Part shown: in pieces, positions 14,175-19,969 of the stretch
How positions within the stretch are numbered: the stretch's first letter is position 1
How the letters are laid out: every line of letters starts with the position of its first letter
Assembly: GCA_046727435.1 (NCBI GenBank)
Contig: JBKPCR010000523.1
Span: 1 to 19,969 of the forward strand
DNA: 19,969 nucleotides
Reading direction: 5' to 3'
DNA from: CAVPRW01 sp046727435 [NCBI: bacterium]
Lineage (GTDB): Bacteria; Tectomicrobia; Entotheonellia; J063
Program-made: the position numbers and the translations under genes
The notes under the pieces: generated by a model
The model's input: only the letters and a program-made list of their open reading frames with translations
Databases searched by the model: none
Told to the model about the DNA's origin: nothing

Positions 14175-14585
14175 CTAGGACGTCCCTGACCCCACGGGAG
14201 CGCCAGACTCCCGACGGGCATAGCTGACAGTCAGCACCTCCCAGTTGTGGCCATCGCCGTCGGTCCAGTAGAAGTTGCGCCCGCCCATGCGCGTATTGAG
14301 GGTCATGTCGTCAGGTCCTCGCGGCGAGCTGCGGTACTTGATGCCCGCTGCCTGCACGCGGGCGAGGATCTGGTCGAACTCCGCATCGCTGACGTGAAAG
14401 CAGTAATGATGGCTAGCAAACTGCTCCCGCTCGTCGAAGTCGAGGGTGAGAGTCTCGTTCACGTAGACGGGCGTAAAGTGGCCCCGTGCCTCCTCCCACG
14501 GGGTGCCTAACAGGGTCGCGAGGGACCGCGCCGAGGCGACGGGGTCCCGAGAGGGAACGATGAGATGATCCAGTAGGATAGCCAT
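14175..14585 (-). CDS. VOC-family (glyoxalase/dioxygenase-like) protein
   Basis: The start at ATG 14585 (MAILLDHLIVPSRDP) has AGGAGG six bases upstream; an upstream in-frame ATG at 14639 lacks this and lies in the regulatory box region. The 136-residue product shows one vicinal-oxygen-chelate module pair: LDHLIVPSRDP with a metal-ligand histidine, FASHHYCFHVSD with a second set of histidines, and FYWTDGDGHNWEVLTVSY with the glutamate. The fold binds a divalent metal and can serve as a lyase, isomerase, dioxygenase or resistance protein; the reaction cannot be chosen from sequence. It is convergent with the CMD gene, and its promoter region carries four repeated TGGGG boxes. Confidence 0.92.
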   Translation of the reverse strand: MAILLDHLIVPSRDPVASARSLATLLGTPWEEARGHFTPVYVNETLTLDFDEREQFASHHYCFHVSDAEFDQILARVQAAGIKYRSSPRGPDDMTLNTRMGGRNFYWTDGDGHNWEVLTVSYARRESGAPVGSGTS

Positions 14586-14617
14586 TGGACGCCTCCTGTG
14601 GCTGTTGCCGACGAATA

Positions 14618-14672
14618 TACCCCAGAAGTTTCCCCACACGTTCGATGTACCCCATTATATCGATGTTCCCCA
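14618..14672 (-). promoter_or_regulatory. Four repeated TGGGGWA boxes around the VOC promoter
   Basis: On the minus strand, TGGGGAA or TGGGGTA boxes lie at 14672-14666, 14654-14648, 14636-14630 and 14624-14618. Successive boxes are 18, 18 and 12 bases apart, alternating in the sixth base (A, T, A, T). The second box abuts the -10 hexamer. Two of them are embedded in a longer direct repeat, TCGATGTACCCCA and TCGATGTTCCCCA, on the plus strand (14642-14654, 14660-14672). The pattern is what a cooperatively binding regulator would recognise; this role is inference. Confidence 0.5.
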
Positions 14673-14682
14673 GGAATATAAA
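14654..14682 (-). promoter_or_regulatory. Sigma70-like promoter for the VOC gene
   Basis: On the minus strand, -35 TTTATA (14682-14677) and a perfect -10 TATAAT (14659-14654) are separated by 17 bp. The start codon at 14585 is about 68 bp downstream of the -10. Confidence 0.55.
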
Positions 14683-14983
14683 CGCACTTGTGCCGCTGCA
14701 CCGGGTGCTTGCTCACCATCTGTGGGCATCCGCCTGAGGCCCACTTGTTACGGTGATCTCCTCCATGGAGTGAGACAGATGGGCACGCGGCGACGGGGTG
14801 GCGTAGGCCATTTCAGATCGTTGACACCTCTCACAACCCCCGGTACACTCTCGGCGACGACCATTCAGCATGGCCCACGCGGTGCGCACAGATGCCCCAG
14901 GAGCCAAGACTGGAGTAGAGGCCCTATTGAAGCCGAGGTTTGAGCTGCTGTCGATGATTTTCGGCGCGAGTACGGAGGTGCCC

Positions 14984-15802
14984 ATGGGTGAGGCAAGCAA
15001 TGTGCAGGCGATCACCGACTACTGGGGTCGAGACGGCCTGGGGCAAGCGATCCTCGATGTCCTTGCCGCTTCGGGCAAGAACCTCGAGGCGCTGACCATC
15101 GACGCGCTGGCACCACTGGATCAGTTTCACGGCGGCGGCAAGACGGCGACCGTGCGACTTGCCTGCCTTGCCGGCTTGCATTCTCGGATGCGGGTGCTGG
15201 ACGTCGGCGGCGGCCTAGGCGGGCCGGCGCGGACGCTGGCGGTCGAGTTCGGTTGTCACATCACTGTGGTTGATCTGACGGCGTCCTACGTGCGAGCGGC
15301 GGAGGCCCTCACCGCGCGGCTGCGGCTCGGCGATCGCGTGACACACTATGTCGGCAATGCCTTGGAGCTGCCATTCGATGATGGCACATTCGACGTGGTA
15401 TGGACACAGAACAGTGGGATGAACATCGCTGCCAAGGAGCGACTGTACGTGGGCTTTCAACGTGTGTTGCGCCCCGGAGGATTGTTGGCGCTCCAGGAGC
15501 CCATGGCTGGGCCACTGCAGCCACCTATCTTCCCTGTGATGTGGGCACGCGACGCGACGACCAGCTTCCTGCGTATGCCCATGGAAATGCGTGCGCTGAT
15601 CGAGGCTGCCGGGTTCCAAGCGCGTGCCTGGGAGGATGTGACGCTCGAGATAGCCGGCTCTGGGTCCGACGCTACGGCCCCGATCCACACCATCCAATCC
15701 CTGGTGATGGGAGACGATCTGGCAGCCATCAGCCGCGCTGGCCGCCGCAATCGCGATGAGGGCCGCATCGTGATGGTACAAGCAGTATTCGATCGACCGT
15801 AG
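14984..15802 (+). CDS. Class I SAM-dependent methyltransferase
   Basis: The start is set at ATG 14984, preceded by GGAGG five bases away; an upstream ATG at 14870 has no ribosome binding site. The 272-residue protein has the class I methyltransferase core: motif I VLDVGGGLGGPAR (71-83), the acidic end of strand 2 in VVDLTASY (Asp97), GNALELPFDDGTFDVVWTQNS as motif II/III, and FQRVLRPGGLLALQEP as the later motif. The amino part DYWGRDGLGQAILDVL and the lid GGGKATV-like segment (50-57) resemble the sarcosine/dimethylglycine- and UbiE/tocopherol-type small-molecule methyltransferases. No signal peptide. The substrate is unknown. It is divergent from the VOC gene. Confidence 0.9.
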   Translation: MGEASNVQAITDYWGRDGLGQAILDVLAASGKNLEALTIDALAPLDQFHGGGKTATVRLACLAGLHSRMRVLDVGGGLGGPARTLAVEFGCHITVVDLTASYVRAAEALTARLRLGDRVTHYVGNALELPFDDGTFDVVWTQNSGMNIAAKERLYVGFQRVLRPGGLLALQEPMAGPLQPPIFPVMWARDATTSFLRMPMEMRALIEAAGFQARAWEDVTLEIAGSGSDATAPIHTIQSLVMGDDLAAISRAGRRNRDEGRIVMVQAVFDRP

Positions 15803-15854
15803 GCGGTTATTCGGAATTTCACAGCATTGCAACCTTGCATCACCCCGACAGCGA

Positions 15855-15875
15855 GCGCGCTGCGACGGAGCGCGC
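15855..15875 (+). terminator. GC-rich hairpin after methyltransferase gene
   Basis: GCGCGCT (15855-15861) and AGCGCGC (15869-15875) are exact reverse complements around a 7-base loop, GCGACGG. They lie about 50 bases after the methyltransferase stop. No T-tract follows, so termination is only a possibility. Confidence 0.35.
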
Positions 15876-16065
15876 CTTGGAAAGCTTACCGACAAACTGA
15901 CCGGTGTGGAGCTCATGGGGCCGTTATACTACGTCCAGTTCCCCAAGCGATGCGTCTTGATGCCGGCTTCTTCTCTTGCTCATAGAGCTCTCCAAATGGT
16001 AAGCTGGGGCCTTGACCGCGTGAGGTCGCAGCCCAGCCGATTAGGCAATCGATAGGAGGAATACG

Positions 16066-16173
16066 ATGGGCGAAGTGGTTTTGGAAGGAGTAGACCTCTT
16101 GGTCGACTGCATGGAGCATAGGCTGCGGCCCAGACCGGAATCTCCGCATCGTCCATTGGTAAAGCTGAAATGA
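16066..16173 (+). CDS. Possible small protein or leader peptide (35 aa)
   Basis: An ATG at 16066, preceded by a strong AGGAGG with a six-base spacer, opens a 35-codon frame (MGEVVLEGVDLLVDCMEHRL... ending LVKLK) and stops at 16173. That stop is followed one base later by the ATG at 16175, a spacing that would allow translational coupling to the next gene. The amino half is acidic and mildly hydrophobic, the carboxy half basic and proline-rich. No family is recognised. It could be a real small protein, a leader peptide controlling the next gene, or an untranslated frame with a fortuitous ribosome binding site. Confidence 0.45.
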   Translation: MGEVVLEGVDLLVDCMEHRLRPRPESPHRPLVKLK

Positions 16174-16174
16174 T

Positions 16175-16489
16175 ATGGAGAATTGGCGTATGAATGTGAT
16201 GCGGCTCCCGGACGAGCAATTTCCACATCAAGATCAAGACTTACAGCAGCGATTACCGGTCGAAGAGATCGTCGAGCAAGTGAACGCGATTCTGCGGGCC
16301 CATGGACTCGAGGCTCAACTCACCAGCTTTAGCGTCATGCATCGGCGCTTCGCCAACTGTACCTGCGCAGAATCTTCGGCGGTGGTGAGTTTACAGGGGT
16401 TTGGACGCGCCATGTCGCGCGTCGAGGTCGAGTGCTACGACCCCTGTGTGAAGCTCGGTTGCGCCTCGCAAGAACCATTACATCGGTGA
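16175..16489 (+). CDS. Hypothetical small protein with clustered cysteines
   Basis: A 104-residue unrecognised protein. The ATG at 16175 is one base after the stop of the 35-codon frame. An alternative ATG at 16190 has a GGAG nine bases upstream and would give 99 residues, so the start is uncertain. The first part, with VEEIVEQVNAILRAHGLE, should form a helix. The second part contains ANCTCAESS and VECYDPCVKLGCASQ, that is CxC followed by C-x3-C-x4-C, five cysteines that could bind a metal or an iron-sulfur cluster, or form disulfides. No signal peptide is seen. The following gene starts eight bases after its stop, so they are probably one operon. Function unknown. Confidence 0.7.
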   Translation: MENWRMNVMRLPDEQFPHQDQDLQQRLPVEEIVEQVNAILRAHGLEAQLTSFSVMHRRFANCTCAESSAVVSLQGFGRAMSRVEVECYDPCVKLGCASQEPLHR

Positions 16490-16497
16490 GGTGGGCG

Positions 16498-16848
16498 ATG
16501 GAGGAAACATTCGTCGAGGTGCGCGATCGGATGTTACGCCGTGTGGGAGAGGAGGTCGAGATCCAACTAGCCCAGGCACGTACGTCAATCGAACAAGCTT
16601 TTTATTGCGGTGAGTTGCGCGCCATCGCAGACACGTGGGAGCTGGAGGCGGTGGACGATTTTTCGCTGTTACTGGGCGACCTGGGCCACATTGAGCTCTG
16701 CCGCCCGGACCTCGACAACGACCTGACGTTTGTCGACCCACGCCTACGCATCCCTGATGCGCTGCCCGAGCGCACCGCCTATTATCAGGGCCGGCGCAAG
16801 ATTCTCGACCGCGTGCACCGGGAAATCTCTGCGCGTTTGGCCACCTAG
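16498..16848 (+). CDS. Hypothetical protein (116 aa)
   Basis: The start is set at ATG 16498, preceded by GGTGAGGTGG and eight bases after the previous stop; the open frame extends further upstream but overlaps the preceding gene. The 116-residue product begins MEETFVEVRDRMLRRVGEEVE and looks largely helical and charged, with a central acidic stretch (LEAVDDFSLLLGDLGHIELCRPDLDND) and a basic carboxy end (GRRKILDRVHREISARLAT). No membrane segment, signal or recognised motif is seen. It is the third member of a small unrecognised cluster located between a methyltransferase and a RidA-like gene. Confidence 0.65.
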   Translation: MEETFVEVRDRMLRRVGEEVEIQLAQARTSIEQAFYCGELRAIADTWELEAVDDFSLLLGDLGHIELCRPDLDNDLTFVDPRLRIPDALPERTAYYQGRRKILDRVHREISARLAT

Positions 16849-16928
16849 GGATGGTCAAACCCCAGCCGCGGCGATGCCGATGCCATCGAGCCGTTTTTCT
16901 TCCTTCCGAGAGGAAAGGAGACACCGCT

Positions 16929-16972
16929 CATCTCTCTTCCACCGGGAAAGGGTTGGGGTGAGGGGAGAGGGT
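16929..16972. repeat. REP-like dispersed repeat, copy 2 (inverted relative to copy 1)
   Basis: Read on the minus strand this begins CCTCTCCCCTCACCCCAACC, then CTTTCCCGG and GGAAGAGAG, the same order of C-rich tract followed by a pyrimidine/purine hairpin as at 3598-3644. It lies in the 152-bp gap before the RidA-like gene. The stem is less perfect than in copy 1. Confidence 0.5.
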
Positions 16973-17000
16973 ATAGTTCATACGACTCAGGAGAGGCTCC

Positions 17001-17399
17001 ATGCAGAAAGAGGCTTTTTGCGCTCCAACGGTGTACAACCCCGTGCGGTATGTCCAAGGGATCAAGACGACTGGTGGCACGATCGTGTGGATCTCTGGGC
17101 AAGTGTCGCAGGACCAAGATGGGAAGGTGGTGCACAAAGGGGATTTCGCCGGGCAAGCGCGCCGGGCCCTGGCTAATCTCCAGGCCATGGTCGAGGCTGC
17201 TGGAGGGACCATCCAGGATATCGTCAAGGTCAACACCTATCTGACCGACCTGCGCTATCGCGAGGAGCTAGCCCGCATCCGCGTCGAATTCTTCCCAGAC
17301 GGCAAGCTGCCGGTCTCGACCCTGGTCGGCGTTGCTGGCCTCGCTGATCCCGACATGCTGGTAGAAATCGAAGCGGTCGCGGTGCTGCCGGAGAAATAA
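17001..17399 (+). CDS. RidA/YjgF-family protein lacking the canonical arginine
   Basis: A 132-residue RidA/YER057c/UK114-type protein, which normally forms a cytoplasmic trimer and, in true RidA, hydrolyses reactive imine/enamine intermediates released by PLP enzymes. Visible family segments are VWISGQVSQDQDGKVVHKGDFAGQARRALANL (29-60), DIVKVNTYLTDL (73-84) and the closing LVEIEAVAVL. The arginine of the P-x-R-(S/T) motif, which binds the substrate carboxylate in RidA (Arg105), is replaced: the stretch is LPVSTLVGVAGL (103-114), with Ser106. It therefore belongs to one of the Rid subfamilies not expected to have imine deaminase activity. GGAG lies upstream of the ATG at 17001. Confidence 0.92.
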   Translation: MQKEAFCAPTVYNPVRYVQGIKTTGGTIVWISGQVSQDQDGKVVHKGDFAGQARRALANLQAMVEAAGGTIQDIVKVNTYLTDLRYREELARIRVEFFPDGKLPVSTLVGVAGLADPDMLVEIEAVAVLPEK

Positions 17400-17511
17400 C
17401 TGGGTAGAACGTGGGGATTGGATCATCTTGCTGCTGACCGGTGCAGACGCTGTGCAATGGGTACACACGCAAAGACGGAAGTGAGCTGAGGAGACGGGAA
17501 GGAGCAGAGCG

Positions 17512-17871
17512 ATGTACTTGTTTCGGATTTTGATCGCCTGGTTGCTTTCGGCAGCAGCGTTCCTAGGGGTATCGAAACTCCTACCAGGCTTTCGTATCGG
17601 GAGTTTTGGTACCGCCCTCGTGGTCGCAGCGGTTTACAGCATCTTGTATATCGTGCTGCATTTCATCCTGTTCAAAATCTTCTGGATCCTGACTATTCCC
17701 TTGGTCATCCTGACGCTCGGGATCATCTTCTTCGTAGTCAACGCAGTGATCCTGTGGTTGACAAACAAACTCATCGAGGACTTCGATATCGATAGCACGG
17801 CAACCTTGCTCATAGCCGCGGTATTGTTGACGGTTGCCAATTGGATCATCCGCGTCGTGCTATTTATTTGA
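17512..17871 (+). CDS. Phage holin family (Phage_holin_4_2/YvlD-like) membrane protein
   Basis: A 119-residue, very hydrophobic protein with four predicted membrane segments: about residues 4-25, 32-54, 58-82 and 94-118. The polar loop TNKLIEDFDIDS lies between the third and fourth. The GF-x-I-G turn after the first helix (LLPGFRIGSFGTAL) and NAVILWLTNKL are typical of the phage-holin-4_2 family (YvlD-like). Despite the name these are common chromosomal membrane proteins of unknown role, and no phage genes are nearby. AAGGAG lies seven bases before the ATG at 17512. Transcription is convergent with the glutamate-synthase-type gene, whose stop is 35 bp away. Confidence 0.9.
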   Translation: MYLFRILIAWLLSAAAFLGVSKLLPGFRIGSFGTALVVAAVYSILYIVLHFILFKIFWILTIPLVILTLGIIFFVVNAVILWLTNKLIEDFDIDSTATLLIAAVLLTVANWIIRVVLFI

Positions 17872-17906
17872 GAAGAGGTAGTCCCTAACCACAGTTCTCT
17901 TGCAAC

Positions 17907-19969
17907 CTAATCATCCACGCGGGCGCGCTCGATGATCGTGGTCACCTTGGCGAATTCGTGCCGCACGTAGAATTCCCAATTGGCCAGGATGCGTGTGGCG
18001 ATCTCACTACCGGTCAAGCGCTGGTGGTTTTCGATAAGGCGGCGCAGATGTGGCTCGTCCTCGGTCGAAAGCCGCTCGACCTTGACGGATTCAGTGTTTA
18101 GGCGTCCGTCTCGATACGCTTTGAAGCCATTGAACAGATACAGCACCCCACTGCGGAAGCCTCCAGCACAGTTCCAGCCGATGTCCTCCACATCCTCAGC
18201 CAGGATGACGACGGTGCCACGCGTCATGTATTCGCAAGCATCATCCCCGACCCCCTCGACCACCGCCGTGGCGCCACTATTGCGTACCATGAATCGCAAG
18301 GCGGCCTTACCGCGAACATACATCTCACCACCGGTGGCGCCATAGCCAGACGACATCCCCACGACTGCAGCTTTGTTCGCCGGGCAGGCCAGATCAGCGG
18401 GCGGGCGGACAACAATCAACCCACCGTCCGCCATCGAGTCGCCCACCGCATCGTTGGCAAACCCATTCAGGAAAATCTGCATGCCGCCGTGGATGCCAAA
18501 GCCGAGTCCATTGCCGGCATGCCCCTTGAGGTGGATCTTGATCGGGAAGCGCTGGCCTTCGCGCTCTTTGCGTAGGGCCAACTCGCCCGACAGGGTAGCA
18601 CCGAAGGCACGATCGGTGTTGCAAATCTCGTAAGACACCTCCACCGGTCGTGGGTTGTGGGGGTCGAGGGCTCGAGCAGCATCCTGCAGCAGACGTTGGT
18701 TCAGTGAGTTGATGGGAAAATAACGATAGGTCAGTTCGCCCACGGGCAGTGGCGTGTGCAACAGATCGTCGAAGTGAATCCGCCCCATCGAGTTCGGGAG
18801 GTCCTGGCGCTCGTGCAGCAAGTCTGTACGCCCGATGATCTCACGGACGCTACGATAGCCCATGGCAGCCAGATGCTCACGGATCTCGCGGGCAAAGAAT
18901 AACAAGAACTTCAGCCCATAGATCGGCTTCCCCTGATACTTTGCAATCAGGTCCTTGCGCTGTGTGGCGACGCCGACCGTACACCCCCCGAGATGGCAGA
19001 CACGCTGCTGTACGCAGCCGATGGTCTCCATGAAAATCGTCCCCAGCCCGACGGCATTGGCGCCGAGGATGAACATCTTGACGGCATGCAGACCCGTCTG
19101 GATGCCGCCATCGGCCACCAGCTTCGCCTGCTCGCGCAGGCCACTCCCGGCCAGCACCATATGGGACAGTTGCACCCCATACTCCACAGGTAGGCCGCCG
19201 TACTTGATGGTGTCGAGCGGTGAGGCCCCGGTGCCGCCGCTGTGGCCGGCCATCCAGACGATATCCGCCCCGGCCTTGACGATGCCCGCCGCCACCATGG
19301 CCGCTCCAGAGACCGAGACGATTTTCACCCCGATACGAGCGGCAGGATTGAGCTGACGTAGTTTGTAGATGACGGCGTTGAGATCCTCGATGCTGTAGAT
19401 ATCCTCATTGTTAAAAGGGGATTGCAGCTCCGTTCCGACGTCGACATGGCGCACCTCGGCGATGATGGGCACCACCTTGCGACCGGGGAGAAGGCCCCCC
19501 ATCCCGGGCTTTGCCCCCTGGGCAATCTTGATGTTGATCACCCGACACTTGCGCAGGTAACCGGGCGTCACGCCGAAACGCCCGGAGGCAAACTGGTGGC
19601 TCTGCGGATTGGCATTTTCACTATTGGGTAACAGCTTCATACGATAGAGGGGAATTCCCCCTTCGCCGGTCCCAATGGTGCTGCCCACGAGGTTGTATGC
19701 AATGGCCATGTCGCGGTGCGCGGGGTCGCTGATCGAGCCAAACGACATGTCGCCGCCGAGCACCCGCCCCTTGCCATCGAGGTCCATCAGAATCTTCCAT
19801 TCTGGCTCGACCTCGTCCAGGGGGACCGGCGGTCGATCGGAGACAATCTGGAACGTATCGGCGACGGTGATGGGCAGACGATGGCGAATCACCTCCGTCC
19901 AGCCCCGATATTCGTCGTAGCCGGTCATGACCTCCAGGAACCCCTCGATGAACTCGCGTGGCGGAGTGT
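17907..19969 (-). CDS. Glutamate synthase large-subunit-type protein: FMN domain plus GXGXG domain (5' end off right edge)
   Basis: The minus-strand frame is open to the right edge: upstream of an internal ATG at 19928 the codons continue ...PPREFIEGFLEV without a stop, so the gene starts outside the window. The visible 687 codons contain the FMN-binding TIM barrel of glutamate synthase (GGDMSFGSIS, GTGEGG, IAQGAKPGMGGLLPG, IVWMAGHSGGTGASP, VADGGIQTG, GANAVGLGTIF). The cysteines of the [3Fe-4S] cluster follow as GCVQQRVCHLGGC (C-x5-C-x4-C, near 18982-19016). The carboxy-terminal GXGXG helix domain comes next (GHAGNGLGFGIHGGM, NDAVGDSMADGGLIVV, SSGYGATGGEMYVRG). This matches the synthase half of GltB, where 2-oxoglutarate and ammonia give glutamate. 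Whether an amidotransferase domain lies upstream cannot be seen. Some family positions differ (GWNCAGGFRSG for GrNfaAGMtGG), so it may be a glutamate-synthase-related enzyme rather than GltB itself. Confidence 0.92.
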   Translation of the reverse strand, partial: TPPREFIEGFLEVMTGYDEYRGWTEVIRHRLPITVADTFQIVSDRPPVPLDEVEPEWKILMDLDGKGRVLGGDMSFGSISDPAHRDMAIAYNLVGSTIGTGEGGIPLYRMKLLPNSENANPQSHQFASGRFGVTPGYLRKCRVINIKIAQGAKPGMGGLLPGRKVVPIIAEVRHVDVGTELQSPFNNEDIYSIEDLNAVIYKLRQLNPAARIGVKIVSVSGAAMVAAGIVKAGADIVWMAGHSGGTGASPLDTIKYGGLPVEYGVQLSHMVLAGSGLREQAKLVADGGIQTGLHAVKMFILGANAVGLGTIFMETIGCVQQRVCHLGGCTVGVATQRKDLIAKYQGKPIYGLKFLLFFAREIREHLAAMGYRSVREIIGRTDLLHERQDLPNSMGRIHFDDLLHTPLPVGELTYRYFPINSLNQRLLQDAARALDPHNPRPVEVSYEICNTDRAFGATLSGELALRKEREGQRFPIKIHLKGHAGNGLGFGIHGGMQIFLNGFANDAVGDSMADGGLIVVRPPADLACPANKAAVVGMSSGYGATGGEMYVRGKAALRFMVRNSGATAVVEGVGDDACEYMTRGTVVILAEDVEDIGWNCAGGFRSGVLYLFNGFKAYRDGRLNTESVKVERLSTEDEPHLRRLIENHQRLTGSEIATRILANWEFYVRHEFAKVTTIIERARVDD

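Larger units (their letters stand above)
14586..14983. other. Divergent intergenic region upstream of VOC and methyltransferase genes
   Basis: The 398-bp gap contains the minus-strand promoter (14654-14682), four TGGGG-type boxes (14618-14672) and, for the plus strand, only the ribosome binding site of the methyltransferase. A weak hairpin, GTGGGC (14722-14727) with GCCCAC (14739-14744), is also present. An in-frame ATG at 14870 upstream of the methyltransferase start has no ribosome binding site and is not used. Confidence 0.5.

Noticed and set aside
14586-14639. Longer VOC start at ATG 14639
   Set aside because: It lacks a ribosome binding site and would translate through the TGGGG-box region; the ATG at 14585 has AGGAGG with ideal spacing.
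14870-14983. Longer methyltransferase start at ATG 14870
   Set aside because: No ribosome binding site, and the added residues do not resemble the family; ATG 14984 has GGAGG at suitable spacing.
16478-16924. 148-codon minus-strand frame
   Set aside because: Antisense to the hypothetical gene at 16498-16848, rich in Arg/Pro/Gly as expected for a GC-rich shadow, and without motifs.
1-19969. CRISPR arrays, tRNA, rRNA or prophage
   Set aside because: No regularly spaced identical repeats of CRISPR type, no cloverleaf-type tRNA and no rRNA-like stretch were seen by eye; the holin-family gene stands alone and is of a type common on chromosomes.

Overview
The window is a GC-rich bacterial chromosomal segment, densely packed with metabolic genes. 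No tRNA, rRNA, CRISPR array, transposase or integrase is visible. Good AGGAGG-type ribosome binding sites and sigma70-like promoters are common. The mix of luciferase-like (LLM) flavin oxidoreductases, thiamine-pyrophosphate (TPP) decarboxylases, an LDH2-family dehydrogenase, DUF4058, VOC and carboxymuconolactone-decarboxylase proteins fits a large-genome, metabolically versatile lineage such as Tectomicrobia/Entotheonella, Rokubacteria or a deltaproteobacterium-like group. That placement is an impression from gene content, not a demonstrated assignment.

Layout. (a) 1-1803, minus: 5' part of a FAD-dependent monooxygenase (runs off the left edge), preceded by an LDH2-family 2-hydroxyacid dehydrogenase. 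(b) 2000-3532, plus, divergent from (a): an SDR-fold protein and an HpcH/HpaI-type aldolase in a tight operon. (c) 3598-4612: a REP-like repeat, a DUF4058 gene and a probable terminator. (d) 4671-5717, minus: a D-2-hydroxyacid dehydrogenase, divergent from (e) a plus-strand LLM oxidoreductase (6294-7538). (f) 7909-11134, minus: alpha/beta hydrolase, second LLM oxidoreductase, and the alpha and beta subunits of a split TPP decarboxylase of the sulfopyruvate/phosphonopyruvate type. (g) 11568-13942, plus, divergent from (f): a full-length acetolactate-synthase-like TPP enzyme and a carboxymuconolactone-decarboxylase-like protein. (h) A perfect 16-bp inverted repeat, then a VOC protein on the minus strand with a box-rich promoter. 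(i) 14984-16848, plus: a methyltransferase, then a cluster of three small unrecognised genes. (j) 17001-17871, plus: a RidA-like protein and a small four-helix membrane protein. (k) 17907 to the right edge, minus: glutamate-synthase-type FMN/GXGXG protein.

How the genes may work together. The gene set looks like catabolism of a 2-oxo/2-hydroxy acid or an aromatic/organosulfur compound: monooxygenases, dehydrogenases of both 2-hydroxyacid families, an aldolase and TPP decarboxylases. The LDH2-type and D-2-hydroxyacid-type dehydrogenases have near-identical promoters (TGGACA-N17/18-TATGGT), so they are probably co-expressed. Together with the ComD/ComE-like TPP pair this resembles the ComC/SlcC/ComDE layout of sulfolactate metabolism, but several expected partners are absent and that reading is inference.

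Most unusual observations: (1) two neighbouring oxidoreductases (LDH2 family and SDR) keep their folds but lack the catalytic residues that define their families; (2) a repeated TGGGG-box element shared between the promoters of the D-2-hydroxyacid dehydrogenase and the VOC gene, with a third partial copy; (3) a three-gene cluster of small unrecognised proteins, one with clustered cysteines and one of only 35 residues.
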